A stretch of 64,000 nt of DNA from Paenibacillus xylanexedens (GCF_007676705.1 NZ_VEBF01000006.1:240578-304577); one strand, 5' to 3'; counted from the stretch's first letter, positions 1 to 8,974 are shown. Notes: a model not told the origin generated them from the sequence alone. Made by a program: numbers and translations.

Positions 1-296
1 TGGAAGCTGCCCGTTCCTCGGGACTTAGCTACATGCAGACTCTCGGTGGCATCATCATGCCACAGGCGCTACGCCGCATGTCCCCGCCGATGGTCAGTCA
101 GTTCATCTCACTTCTAAAGGATACTTCACTGGCGATCATCATCTCTCTGCCGGAGCTGATGCACAACGTGCAGATCCTTGGCGGTCAAAGTTTTGATTAC
201 ATTATCCCGGCCCTGCTGCTCGCAGCCGTATTGTATTTTTTCATCAACTACGCGCTGTCCATTGTCGCAAGGCGACTTGAGGCACGGATGAATTGA
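1..296 (+). CDS. Polar amino-acid ABC transporter permease, C-terminal fragment
   Basis: The reading frame is open from base 3 to a TGA at 294-296, so this is the 3' end of a gene that begins before the window. The first residues (EAARSSGLSYMQTLGGIIMP) are the EAA loop that docks a permease on its ATPase, in the form typical of the HisM/GlnP amino-acid family (PF00528). Two membrane segments follow, and the protein ends with a short basic tail (ARRLEARMN). The substrate cannot be told from this fragment. A strong hairpin lies about 86 bases downstream and probably ends the transcript. No cognate ATPase or binding protein follows, so those genes should lie upstream. Confidence 0.85.
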   Translation, partial: EAARSSGLSYMQTLGGIIMPQALRRMSPPMVSQFISLLKDTSLAIIISLPELMHNVQILGGQSFDYIIPALLLAAVLYFFINYALSIVARRLEARMN

Positions 297-381
297 TAAT
301 CGGAGGGAACAAGGCATGAAAGAATACGAAACATGAACGAACATGAAGGAAAGAACCAAATGGATGAAAAGAATGAAAGCG

Positions 382-430
382 CCCCAAAGACTCTAAACCC
401 ACCTATGAAGTGGATTTAGAGTCTTTGGGG
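382..430. terminator. 16-bp perfect hairpin between convergent genes
   Basis: CCCCAAAGACTCTAAA at 382-397 is exactly complementary to TTTAGAGTCTTTGGGG at 415-430, and CCAC/GTGG can extend pairing into the loop. It sits between the amino-acid permease (plus) and the FAD oxidoreductase (minus). Only a weak T-rich stretch follows on either strand, so termination is likely but not textbook. Confidence 0.55.
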
Positions 431-472
431 TTACAATTATGCTCATCAATTCACGAGCTTCCCACCAATTTC

Positions 473-664
473 TAACGAACTGAGGGAAGCTTATTTAGCC
501 ATTTTCGGGACAATTCCAATCTAACGAATCGTAGACGCTCTATTCTTCCGATTCACCCCGCTTTTACCCCCTATTACAGGGTTTTGAGCAGAATAGCTTC
601 ACTGAGATTCGTTACATTTTTCATTTCAGCTTATATCCCCAAATTAGACGTCTCAGGTTCGTTA
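473..664. repeat. Large imperfect palindromic intergenic element
   Basis: Four copies of one heptamer are arranged symmetrically: TAACGAA at 473-479 and 522-528, and its complement TTCGTTA at 608-614 and 658-664. Spacing is 49 bases on the left and 50 on the right. The arms between them also match in inverted orientation (TAACGAATC and CTATTC on the left; GAATAG and GATTCGTTA on the right). The centre holds a small hairpin (ACCC/GGGT near 576-592). This takes up most of the 450-base gene-free stretch 297-746; no ORF with a ribosome binding site is visible there. Confidence 0.5.
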
Positions 665-746
665 AAACTTACGCCACCGCGAATTAAATAAACACCCACT
701 CCCACTATTAATGATTCGCCCAATTCGTCCACAATCAGCTCATCCG

Positions 747-2102
747 CTAGATCGCCGCTCCGTTGTGACGTAATTCCGCCTGTAACAGCTCGATCGGCAG
801 TTCCACCGGGTCCAGCTTCATCTTCACTGTTAGTGCAGCCGCTGTTCCCGCGGCCTCCCCGGTAGCCATACAGCTTGGAGTCAACCTTGTCGTTGCATGC
901 GCCTCATGTGTAGTGGAGATGCAGCGTCCTGCCGCCAGCAGATTGCGGGTATTGCGAGAGATCAGACAGCGATACGGAATATCGTACGCCCCATCTCCTT
1001 CTATAAAGGCAGCCACAACGCCTTGACCCGAAGGGTCATGAATATCAATCGGATAACCGCTTCTGGCAATCACATCGTCAAACTTTCGTCCTGCAACCAC
1101 ATCAGCCTTGGTCAACGCATAATGCCCAATGATTCGTCTCGATTCACGAATACCAATCTGCGGCGCTACTGCCGAGATCGAAGCCCGTTCAAATCCAGGC
1201 ACATCACGCTGCAAAAACTCAGCGATCATCAGCACCTGCTTCCGTCCTTCCTGTTCAGCAGAGGTCAGATCCTCGGCATCTGTCGCATCAAGTCCCTGCA
1301 CCCGGGTACAATTAATCAGCACTTCGTCCTCTGCCGGTCCGGTAAAAAACAATACCTGATCGCGATTAATTGCCACACCCGCTTTTTTCCACTGGGAGTA
1401 GAAGCCGCTCACCCCGGTTAACGGGATGCTGTCCAGTTCAGCAAAGGGGGTTTTCACATAGAAATCCTCCGGATGCTCCTGCATGTATTGTTTTACTCGT
1501 CCAAGGTCCACACCACGCATACGAAATTTCATGGTCATCGGCTGCGACTGATGATCCCCGTCTCGTCCTTTTGCCACAGAAGCACCCGCAAGATAAGCCA
1601 GATCCGCATCCCCGCTTGTATCCACAAATACATTCGCATGGAACTCTTTTCGTCCAGACTTGTTTGTCACTCGTACCGCTTCCACCCGATCATCCCCAAC
1701 AACCACTTCGTCCACAAAGCTGTGCAGTAACAGCCGGACACCAGCCTCCTGCAACATCTCTGCCGCAACCACCTGAAAGATGGCTGGATGGTACGGTGTG
1801 ACGGTATGCACAAATCCAACCGTATCGCGCAGATGCCCCGGTGAGCCGCCACTTGCCTGCAAACGATCCACAATCTCCTGTGCAATGCCTTTAATGACCT
1901 GCTCACCGCGCTCCGTATGGAAAGTCATCCAGGGATAGACCATAGCAGCGGTTGACATCCCACCTACGAATCCGTATCGCTCCACCAGCACTGTTCGTAT
2001 ACCCTGCCGTCCAGCAGCAATGGCTGCCGCTATACCCGCAGGGCCTCCTCCCACAATAACGACATCTGCTTCTTCCTTTTTCATGCTCATCCGTTCACGC
2101 AA
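747..2102 (-). CDS. FAD-dependent oxidoreductase (FAD_oxidored family) of a sugar-uptake operon
   Basis: The N-terminus has a Rossmann FAD-binding motif (VVIVGGGPAGIAAAIAAGR), followed by an LVERYGFVGGMSTAAMV segment typical of PF12831, whose members resemble the flavoprotein part of fumarate-reductase-like enzymes. A second FAD-contact region (LLAAGRCISTTHEAHATTR) lies near the C-terminus. The reaction is unknown; genes of this family often sit in carbohydrate loci. I chose the TTG start at 2102 because AAGGAGGG lies 7 bases before it, giving 451 residues. An ATG at 2135 is in frame but has no clear ribosome site. It is the last gene of the minus-strand unit, just after the permease at 2144-2998. 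Confidence 0.8.
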   Translation of the reverse strand: MRERMSMKKEEADVVIVGGGPAGIAAAIAAGRQGIRTVLVERYGFVGGMSTAAMVYPWMTFHTERGEQVIKGIAQEIVDRLQASGGSPGHLRDTVGFVHTVTPYHPAIFQVVAAEMLQEAGVRLLLHSFVDEVVVGDDRVEAVRVTNKSGRKEFHANVFVDTSGDADLAYLAGASVAKGRDGDHQSQPMTMKFRMRGVDLGRVKQYMQEHPEDFYVKTPFAELDSIPLTGVSGFYSQWKKAGVAINRDQVLFFTGPAEDEVLINCTRVQGLDATDAEDLTSAEQEGRKQVLMIAEFLQRDVPGFERASISAVAPQIGIRESRRIIGHYALTKADVVAGRKFDDVIARSGYPIDIHDPSGQGVVAAFIEGDGAYDIPYRCLISRNTRNLLAAGRCISTTHEAHATTRLTPSCMATGEAAGTAAALTVKMKLDPVELPIELLQAELRHNGAAI

Positions 2103-2143
2103 ATGTTGTCCCTCCTTCCGTTCTATTGCACCCATTGCAAGGC

Positions 2144-2998
2144 TTACTCTTTCAGTCCCGTCATGGCAACCCCCTCAATGAAGCGCCGTTGTGCCAGGAA
2201 AAAGACAATTAACAGTGGCAAGGTCGCCATGACGGTGGCGCTCATCAGATATTGCCAGGCTGTACCCACTTCATCTGTAAACAGGGATAATCCAAGCGGC
2301 AGCGTCATTAGATCACGCGAGTTAATGAAGATCAACGGATCAAAAAACTCATTCCAGATGGTCACAAACGTGAAAATCGTCAGCGTAGCCATACCCGGCT
2401 TGGCAATGGGCAGCATAATTCGCGCATATATTCGAAAGCGATTGCAGCCGTCGATCATCGCCGCTTCCTCCAGCTCGGTTGGCACGGTAATGAAGAACTG
2501 CCGCATTACAAAGATGCCAAATACACCGCCCGCGCCAAAGATCGGCAATAATATCAGTGGAAGATGGGTATCAATCCATCCCAGCTGCCGCATGAATAGA
2601 AACATCGGAATCGCTGTCACCTCATGGGGAATCATCATCGCACTTAGCAGGATGAGAAATACCACATTACGTCCCTTAAACGGAATTTTGGCGAATGCAT
2701 AACCGGCGAGAGAGGCAAAGAATACTGTTCCTATCACAACCAACGCAGAAATGTAGATACTGTTCCAATAAAAACGGTGAAACGGAATCAATCGAAAGAC
2801 ATCGATGTAGTTCTGAAATCGGAATGGTTCCGGTATCCACTGCGGTGGATAGATGAATATACTCTGAGGCTCCTTGAATGACGTCGATATCATCCAGATA
2901 AATGGCACAATCATAATGAGCGAAATCAGAGTCAGCAACAAATACGTCCCAAGAGTACTTCCTATCTTCCGCCCCGAAGGACTAGGCATCGCCTTCAT
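2144..2998 (-). CDS. Carbohydrate ABC transporter permease, MalG type
   Basis: This 284-residue inner-membrane protein has about six membrane segments and the EAA loop (EEAAMIDGCNRFRIYARIML) that contacts the shared ATPase. It belongs to the CUT1 family (PF00528) and pairs with the MalF-type permease just upstream, overlapping it by 17 bases, so the two are translationally coupled. GAGGTGGG precedes the ATG. The cluster has no ATPase gene, as is usual for CUT1 systems in Bacillus and Paenibacillus, which share a general MsmX-like ATPase. The sugar is unknown. Confidence 0.92.
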   Translation of the reverse strand: MKAMPSPSGRKIGSTLGTYLLLTLISLIMIVPFIWMISTSFKEPQSIFIYPPQWIPEPFRFQNYIDVFRLIPFHRFYWNSIYISALVVIGTVFFASLAGYAFAKIPFKGRNVVFLILLSAMMIPHEVTAIPMFLFMRQLGWIDTHLPLILLPIFGAGGVFGIFVMRQFFITVPTELEEAAMIDGCNRFRIYARIMLPIAKPGMATLTIFTFVTIWNEFFDPLIFINSRDLMTLPLGLSLFTDEVGTAWQYLMSATVMATLPLLIVFFLAQRRFIEGVAMTGLKE

Positions 2999-3896
2999 TG
3001 AATACCCACCTCTTTCGGAGCTGCCATTGCAGCAGCGTCAGAATTAGCACGATAAAGAACAGCACATATGCGAGAGCAGAAGCATAGCCGAACTGAAATA
3101 ATTTGAATGCTTTTTCCCAGATATAATAAACCAATACCTTTGTGCTGTTGCTCGGCCCGCCCTGTGTCATCACATAGATCTGCCCGAATACTTTGAGTGA
3201 ACCAATCACGGTCATGACTACTGTCAAAAACACTGTTGGCGTGATCATGGGCAACGTGACGTGAAAGAAGGTTCCCCTTTTGCCCGCCCCGTCTAATGTT
3301 GCTGCTTCGTACAGTGAACGCGGTACCTGCTGAATGGCTGCAATGAACAGCACCATATTCAGACCGACATTTTTCAGCACACTTGTCACGATAACCGCTG
3401 GCATTGCCAAATCCTGATTGTAAAGCCAGGCCGGACCCTTGATGCCCAGCATCAACAGAAGCTGATTAATCAATCCCGACTCTGTCGCATACATCAGCTT
3501 CCACACGATGGCCCATACGATCAACGAGGTCATGACCGGAACAAAGATGGCGGTTCGGAAAATTCCGATGCCCCGCAGATTTCTGGACAATAGCAACGCG
3601 AGCAGCAGGGCGAGCACAATATTAAGCGGCACCAGCCCCGCTGTGAAATAAACCGTATTGGCGAGCACTTTCCAGAACATGGCGTCTGTCATAATATTCC
3701 GGTAATTATCCAATCCAATAAAATGATGATCCCCCAGCAGCGGCCAATCGGTCAGGCTCATGTATAACGCGAGACCCATGGGAAACAGCAGCAGCAGGGT
3801 AAACCCAAGCACCATCGGCGAGACAAACAGCCACCCCGCGATCTGGGCCTCTCTGGCGAGCGGCCCCCTTCTTTTTCGCTTGCGTGGATGGGTCAC
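2982..3896 (-). CDS. Carbohydrate ABC transporter permease, MalF type
   Basis: The protein has six membrane segments after a very basic N-terminus (HPRKRKRRG) and an EAA loop (YEAATLDGAGKRGTFFHVTL). It forms a heterodimer with the MalG-type partner downstream. The frame is open to an ATG at 3950, but I prefer the GTG at 3896, preceded by AAAGGGGGG with about 7 bases of spacing. The bases around the upstream ATG have no ribosome site and match a dispersed intergenic repeat seen elsewhere in the window (copy D at 3935-3992). The GTG start gives 304 residues, normal for the family. Confidence 0.88.
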   Translation of the reverse strand: MTHPRKRKRRGPLAREAQIAGWLFVSPMVLGFTLLLLFPMGLALYMSLTDWPLLGDHHFIGLDNYRNIMTDAMFWKVLANTVYFTAGLVPLNIVLALLLALLLSRNLRGIGIFRTAIFVPVMTSLIVWAIVWKLMYATESGLINQLLLMLGIKGPAWLYNQDLAMPAVIVTSVLKNVGLNMVLFIAAIQQVPRSLYEAATLDGAGKRGTFFHVTLPMITPTVFLTVVMTVIGSLKVFGQIYVMTQGGPSNSTKVLVYYIWEKAFKLFQFGYASALAYVLFFIVLILTLLQWQLRKRWVFNEGDA

Positions 3897-3934
3897 AATC
3901 AGGCCCCCCTTTTTTAGACTTCTCCCCTGAAGCT

Positions 3935-3992
3935 GGGGTTGTTCTGGCATCGGAGTCGCAAGTGTAAATATTCTTTAATTCAACTTATATAG
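3935..3992 (-). repeat. Dispersed CTATATAAGTTGAAC repeat, copy D (truncated)
   Basis: Read on the minus strand, CTATATAAGTTGAATTAAAG, then a TATTTACACT block, then CGATGCCAGAACAACC match the order seen in copy B at 44935-45062 and copy A at 43796-44025. The second half, with the hairpin, is missing. The copy lies across the junction of two genes: its end supplies the last codons (Tyr-Ile-Ser-stop) of the TIM-barrel ORF, and its inner part contains the ATG once thought to start the next permease. Confidence 0.65.
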
Positions 3993-4699
3993 TCCGGACG
4001 GTTCAGACTGTCCACCACATTGCGGAATCCATTCACAGCCCTTCGCAACTGTTCCTCCGTGTTGCCTGTCACGACCGCCCCAAGCATGATCGCTTTGACC
4101 CCGGTATGGCACAGCACCCGAACATCCTCCGGTACCAGCTTTCGCTGGGAAGGAACTAATACCGGAACCTGGGCTTGTAAGACCAGACGGCGATACTTGA
4201 GCACATCCGCGAAGCTCAGCGGTGTACCATATTCCTTTCCGGGTACAATGGATGCCTCCAGAGCGGTGAAGCCGAAGTGCGCTGCCGATGTTACGAGCGA
4301 ATCATCATATTCCTCATTGATCGCAAACGTTGGGTCCAGCCCCAGTTCATCCAACATGAAAGATGGCAAGTGATGTGCATAGATGGAATAGAAATCAAAG
4401 CCCATCCCCCCAAGACGCTCCACATCCTCCCTTTGTGCTCCATCTATATTGCCAGAAGGTACGACCCCAAGCGGACCACCAAACTCGCTACGGATCGCCC
4501 GAAAAACTTCGGCATACATGTCCAGTGGACCAAAATGATTCCCGCTGGCGCGATGACCGACATTATAATGCACCTTCAGTGCATCAGCACCCTCTTCCAT
4601 GGCTACCCGAGCCAAAGCAATATCATTCTCAGGCAGACTGACCACCAGCGACAGCGGTTTCCGCTCAAGTAATTCTTTGAATTTGCCCATCATTCTCAC
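3980..4699 (-). CDS. Putative TIM-barrel enzyme, NanE/ribulose-phosphate-binding-barrel-like
   Basis: The 239-residue sequence alternates short strands and helices as in a TIM barrel: LSLVVSLPEN near 15, GADALKVHYNVG near 35, LGVVPSGNI near 77, FDFYSIYAHHLP near 100, ALEASIVPGKEYG near 147, VPVLVPSQRKL near 180 and GVKAIMLGAVVTG near 203. The last resembles the phosphate-binding end of ribulose-phosphate-binding barrels such as NanE. No exact family is recognised. It lies between the sugar-binding protein and the permeases, so it may act on the imported sugar or its phosphate. The final three codons and stop fall inside a dispersed repeat, so the native C-terminus may have been altered. Confidence 0.55.
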   Translation of the reverse strand: MRMMGKFKELLERKPLSLVVSLPENDIALARVAMEEGADALKVHYNVGHRASGNHFGPLDMYAEVFRAIRSEFGGPLGVVPSGNIDGAQREDVERLGGMGFDFYSIYAHHLPSFMLDELGLDPTFAINEEYDDSLVTSAAHFGFTALEASIVPGKEYGTPLSFADVLKYRRLVLQAQVPVLVPSQRKLVPEDVRVLCHTGVKAIMLGAVVTGNTEEQLRRAVNGFRNVVDSLNRPDYIS

Positions 4700-4720
4700 C
4701 TCCGGTTTTGATCGAGTTAT

Positions 4721-6016
4721 TCAGGGTTGCAACACACTTTGGATCTCTTCCTGCATTTGTTTCAGGTTATCCTCAGCTGTCGCTGCCTTTGCAAACAGTC
4801 GGTCAAATCCCTGCAATACCGCATTGTCGATATCCTGCCAACGGATATGACCGGGAATTAAGCGCGCTTTCGGCATTTCATCAATGACGGCCTGCACAAT
4901 ATGCTCTTTGCTCGGGTTATTCGGCTGAAGAATGAATGCATCTGAGTTCAGAACAGAGGTACGCGGAGGTACAAAGTAGGTGGCTGTGGCCTGAATCCCC
5001 TGCTCACTGGCAAAATACTTCAATAGCTTCTTCGTTTCCTCTGGATGTTTGCTGTCGTTGAACATGGCATATCCGGCCTGCCCCAGCATCGGCACACTGC
5101 CTTGAGAGCCGGAAGGCATAGGAGCGATGCTCCATTCAAAATCCGTAATCTCTCTTGCTTTGGAAACATAGCTGTAATTATCAAAGAACATGCCCACATT
5201 ACCCGCATCAAAGCTGACCTGTTCGCCCGCCTTCGGGTGTGATTCATCGGTGAACATCATGCGTTCCAGTAATTCAAAGGTCTGTACGCCATAGGCATCG
5301 TTCCAGGTGAACGTTGTCATGCCTTCGTCGAATGGACCGCTTCCATTGGACCAGGAATAGGAGGAGAGCACCGCCCAGGTCTTCCAGTCGCGAAAAAAGT
5401 TGGCACCATAGACTCGGTTAGTCGCATCCTTGCTGGTAATGGCTTTGGCGGACTCTTCGAACTGTTCCCATGTCCATTGTCCTTGGGTGGCAAGTGTGTT
5501 TGGATCAGTCAGGCCGACCTTGTCGAACAGCGTTTTATTGTAGAACATGACCACCGGAGGTGTAGAAAAAGGTAGTCCCAGCAGTTGGTCGCCATCACGA
5601 AACAAATCCAATGTGCTTGGAATATAATCATCCAGCTTAAACTGTGCATCATCTTTGAACTCGGATACATCGGCCAGAATGTGGTTGGACTTGAATTGCG
5701 GTACCATTCGCTCCGATACCCAGGCGAGATCGGGAAGAGAGCCTCCGGCGGCAAGCACTGAAATTTTTTGCTGGTATTCTGCAAAAGGTACGGATTCCAT
5801 CGTTACTTTGATGCCTGGATTTTCCTTCGTGAAGCCATCGATCAACTTGTTGTATACATCCATATGCGCCTGATTGCCCCACATCATGAACTTCAGCTCG
5901 ACATCGCCATTCTCCCCGCCTGCACTCCCAGATTCACTGCTGGAATTGGAGCTTGTGCACGCGATTGAAGCCATCATCATGAGTACAAGCATCAGTATCA
6001 GTCCTGCTTTTTTCAT
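4721..6016 (-). CDS. Extracellular sugar-binding lipoprotein of a CUT1 ABC transporter
   Basis: The protein begins with a lipoprotein signal (MKKAGLILMLVLMMMASIAC, lipid-anchored Cys at residue 20) and a Ser/Gly-rich linker, followed by a family-1 solute-binding fold (SBP_bac_1): VELKFMMWGNQAHMDVYNKL, ENPGIKVTMESVPFAEY and YAMFNDSKHPEETKKLLKYF. AAGGGGGA stands before the ATG at 6016; an earlier in-frame start at 6055 would put unwanted residues before the signal. 431 residues is normal. It captures the sugar outside the membrane for the two permeases that follow. Expression is probably switched on by the kinase/regulator pair immediately upstream. Confidence 0.92.
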   Translation of the reverse strand: MKKAGLILMLVLMMMASIACTSSNSSSESGSAGGENGDVELKFMMWGNQAHMDVYNKLIDGFTKENPGIKVTMESVPFAEYQQKISVLAAGGSLPDLAWVSERMVPQFKSNHILADVSEFKDDAQFKLDDYIPSTLDLFRDGDQLLGLPFSTPPVVMFYNKTLFDKVGLTDPNTLATQGQWTWEQFEESAKAITSKDATNRVYGANFFRDWKTWAVLSSYSWSNGSGPFDEGMTTFTWNDAYGVQTFELLERMMFTDESHPKAGEQVSFDAGNVGMFFDNYSYVSKAREITDFEWSIAPMPSGSQGSVPMLGQAGYAMFNDSKHPEETKKLLKYFASEQGIQATATYFVPPRTSVLNSDAFILQPNNPSKEHIVQAVIDEMPKARLIPGHIRWQDIDNAVLQGFDRLFAKAATAEDNLKQMQEEIQSVLQP

Positions 6017-6119
6017 GGAAATCCCCCTTATGGACGTCGTGGTATACATGTGCAACCAAAGTATAACGAAAGCAGCGTTCCCTCATAAATCACGTCAACT
6101 ACAGAAATGGTATGGTTTT

Positions 6120-6887
6120 TCAAGAGATACTGAATCGGTCTCGATATTCTCCTGCGGTCCATCCCACCTGCTGCTTGAACACCAGCATGAAGTGTTTGGG
6201 GCTCTGATGCCCGGATAACCGTGCCACATCATAGATTTTGAGACCCGTGTTGATCAGCAACCACTTGGCCCGCTCCATACGTGCCTCAGTGATGTATTCA
6301 GAATAATTGATGCCTATTTCGTTCTTGAACAACTGGCTTAAATAAGTGGGGTTCAAGTTAACGAGATCTGCTATCGTCTGAAGTCGCAGATCTCCATCGG
6401 GATGCTGCTTGATGTGCTCCTTCACATCTCGGATAATCTTCCGTGTATCTCCGCCAGCGTGTTCTGCTTTGCCTGATGGCTCAGGGATAGAAAGAGTTGT
6501 AATACCGTATCTGCGATCCAGCAGCAATTGAATCTTTTGTATGCATAATGCCAGTTCATAGCGTTCGATTGGCTTCAACAGGTAGTTCAACACCCCGAAC
6601 TCCATCGCTCTGCGTGCATATTCAAACTCGCCGTAGCCGCTAATGATGAGCATTAACAATTCAGGGTACATGTCTCTGGCTTTCGATACCAATGTCAATC
6701 CGTCCATTTCGCGCATACGAATATCCGTGATTAACACATCCGGCACTTCACACCTCAGAAAATCCAGCGCCTCGGTACCGCTCGACGCTTCGCCCGTTAC
6801 CTGAAACTGAGAAGACACTTGTACAATCAGCTCTCTCAGTCCTTGACGGATGACCGTCTCATCCTCTACAAGCAATACTTTGTACAT
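6120..6887 (-). CDS. AraC-type response regulator, YesN family
   Basis: An N-terminal receiver domain (residues 1-120) has the acidic pocket (LLVEDE), phospho-acceptor Asp in VLITDIRMREMDG and the Lys in NYLLKPIERYE. A C-terminal AraC pair of helix-turn-helix motifs follows (LRLQTIADLVNLNPTYLSQL and IYDVARLSGHQSPKHFMLVF). This is the usual YesN layout, although at about 255 residues it is shorter than many because the middle is reduced. An ATG at 6896 overlaps the kinase stop as ATGA, but the ATG at 6887 is better spaced from AAAGGGGA. It probably activates the transporter genes just downstream. Confidence 0.9.
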   Translation of the reverse strand: MYKVLLVEDETVIRQGLRELIVQVSSQFQVTGEASSGTEALDFLRCEVPDVLITDIRMREMDGLTLVSKARDMYPELLMLIISGYGEFEYARRAMEFGVLNYLLKPIERYELALCIQKIQLLLDRRYGITTLSIPEPSGKAEHAGGDTRKIIRDVKEHIKQHPDGDLRLQTIADLVNLNPTYLSQLFKNEIGINYSEYITEARMERAKWLLINTGLKIYDVARLSGHQSPKHFMLVFKQQVGWTAGEYRDRFSIS

Positions 6888-6892
6888 ACGCT

Positions 6893-8716
6893 TCATTCCC
6901 CTTTCGGTAGAAGTTGAATGGATATCGTGACTACCAGACCCTGCCCGGGACTTCCATCGATGCTTAGGCTGCCGCTTTCTCCATATATGAGGCGAAGCCT
7001 TTGGGCGATATTGTTGAGTCCCAGACTATCACCGGCATGGCAACGTAATGCCTCATGGGCAGGCTGTCTGGAGATGGCTTCGTTTAACTCATCCATCTCT
7101 GCCTGAGCCATACCCTTACCGTTGTCTCGCACGCTAATCAGCAGCTCATGGTCAAATTGCAAGGCAGATACCCAGATCATTCCCCCATCTTCCTGCCCTT
7201 CAATGCCATGGTAGACTGCATTCTCCACCAGCGGTTGCAGCATTAGCTTGGGAATCGAACATTCCGTTACTGCTTCTTCAATGTCATAGATGACCTCTAA
7301 CTTGCCATCGTAACGTACCTGTTGAATGCGTACATAGGATTGTACAAAAGCCAGTTCTTCCCCAAGGGGAACCATCCGGTCCACCTTATCAATCGTGTAA
7401 CGCAAAAGCTTGCCAAGCGCCGTTACCATGTCCGACACCTCAGCATGCTTCTGGCGAATGGCCATCATGTTAATGGACTCCAGCGTGTTGTATATAAAAT
7501 GGGGATTCATCTGGCTTTGCAATGCTGACAACTCTGCCTCCCGCTCTTGAATGCCCAGCAGAAACACCTCATTGAACAGTCGATGAATCTCTTCCATCAT
7601 TCGGTTAAAGCCCCGGCTCATCTGTCCGAATTCATCACTGCTGAAGTGTGCTACCCGCTGGCTGAAATCTCCCTGCTCCACCCGAATCATGTGGTGCTTC
7701 AGTCGAATCAGTGGCCGGGTGATACGATAGGATAACAGAACCGCCAGAATCGCTATACCCGCCATACACAACACTGCGAACCATATTGTGAAGGTGAGCA
7801 TCTCACCCGACTCCTTTTGAATCACGGCAATAGGTGTAAGACTGATCACCGAAAGCCCGGAATAGCTGGAATGGTGTTGTACGTAGAGATAGGGCTGCCC
7901 ATCCAGAACAACTTTTTGGTTTCCTGCATAGCTTTGAAGCTGTTCATGCATTAGCAACTGGTCGTACGCAGACATTCCTCCGGTTGAGGTCCGTTCGAAC
8001 AGAAGACGCTGCTTGCTGTCTACAATCATCAGGCCTGCATCTTGCTCATAATTCAGATTGGATAACAGTTGGCCGAAGGCCTCCAGACGGATGTCAATCA
8101 GAATGTAACCCAATCGCTGGAGCGTACCCGGATCTCGAAGCACTCTGCCCACTGATATATACGATTCTTGCTGACCGCCCGTGTAATAGCCGGGTTCATG
8201 CGGAGGAAGCAGGCGCCATGTCCCTTCCGAGTCTTCAAGCTCTGCAAACCAGTCATCCTGCCTGCTGTCCCATACTGGCTTGACCGTCAGCGAATCGAGA
8301 TTGGAGAACAGAATGCCGCTGTTGCTGATCAGGTGAATCCCCCGAATCTCGGGTCGGTCATAAGCTTGACCAGATGTGTAGAGCTTCATTTTCAGATAAT
8401 CCTCAGACCTCGCCCATGCACCCGACCCCATTGAAGCGTTGTATTTGCCCAGAATGCCAAGCACCATCTGATCGTAAAGCGGCAAGAGCGACAACCGCTC
8501 AAAGTCCTTCAGCAGCCGATTCAGATTGGCGTTAATCTGGCGAACCATATCAATGGTGAACTGCTCGGTCTTGCGATCCATCGTCTGCGAGAAATGCTTG
8601 TAGTTCATCAATCCCTGCAAACTTAACGGCAGCAACGTCAGCGCCAGGAACAACAGGAGCAACTTGGTGCGCAGGTTTACGTTTTTTCTGAAAAAAATGC
8701 GTACCTTGTCCATCAT
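6893..8716 (-). CDS. Sensor histidine kinase, YesM family
   Basis: This 607-residue membrane kinase has an N-terminal membrane segment (LLLLFLALTLLPLSLQGL), an extracellular sensor of about 250 residues, a second membrane segment (FAVLCMAGIAILAVLLS), a HAMP region (ITRPLIRLKHHMIRVEQGDF), a His_kinase domain (PF06580; ALQSQMNPHFIYNTLESINM, phosphorylated His in NPHFIYN) and a HATPase (LVENAVYHGIEG, DNGKGM, GLNNIAQRL). It forms a pair with the YesN-type regulator, whose start overlaps its stop. The signal is probably the sugar, sensed directly or through the neighbouring binding protein. GGAGGG lies about 10 bases before the ATG pair at 8716/8713. Confidence 0.92.
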   Translation of the reverse strand: MMDKVRIFFRKNVNLRTKLLLLFLALTLLPLSLQGLMNYKHFSQTMDRKTEQFTIDMVRQINANLNRLLKDFERLSLLPLYDQMVLGILGKYNASMGSGAWARSEDYLKMKLYTSGQAYDRPEIRGIHLISNSGILFSNLDSLTVKPVWDSRQDDWFAELEDSEGTWRLLPPHEPGYYTGGQQESYISVGRVLRDPGTLQRLGYILIDIRLEAFGQLLSNLNYEQDAGLMIVDSKQRLLFERTSTGGMSAYDQLLMHEQLQSYAGNQKVVLDGQPYLYVQHHSSYSGLSVISLTPIAVIQKESGEMLTFTIWFAVLCMAGIAILAVLLSYRITRPLIRLKHHMIRVEQGDFSQRVAHFSSDEFGQMSRGFNRMMEEIHRLFNEVFLLGIQEREAELSALQSQMNPHFIYNTLESINMMAIRQKHAEVSDMVTALGKLLRYTIDKVDRMVPLGEELAFVQSYVRIQQVRYDGKLEVIYDIEEAVTECSIPKLMLQPLVENAVYHGIEGQEDGGMIWVSALQFDHELLISVRDNGKGMAQAEMDELNEAISRQPAHEALRCHAGDSLGLNNIAQRLRLIYGESGSLSIDGSPGQGLVVTISIQLLPKGE

Positions 8717-8880
8717 TTCGGTTCATCCCTCCCTCTCCCGATCATTGTATGAGCCCCCTTCACAGATAAATCTGGATATATCTGGGGTCATCATATCCAG
8801 TTTTAATGATCATTCGCTATCCTGCCAATCCTGGAATTGGTACGGAATCTCAAGTTGGCCGCATTGGCTTCAGATGAACG

Positions 8881-8917
8881 CAAAAAAGCCGACTGTATCG
8901 CTACAGTCGACTACGCT
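8881..8917 (-). terminator. Rho-independent terminator, second of a tandem pair
   Basis: On the minus strand CGACTGTA, a 4-base loop and TACAGTCG (8890-8909) are followed by GGCTTTTTTG. Together with the hairpin at 8981-9005 it lies between the Spo0E-like gene and the kinase, insulating the sugar operon from upstream transcription. Confidence 0.75.
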
Positions 8918-8974
8918 ATTTCTATAAGAACAAATCCGCTGAATTAATCTAGCCAAACAATCGGTTGAATTAGA

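Noticed and set aside
2103..2702. 199-codon plus-strand frame opposite the MalG-type permease
   Set aside because: It mirrors a clear permease gene on the other strand and shows no domain or ribosome site.
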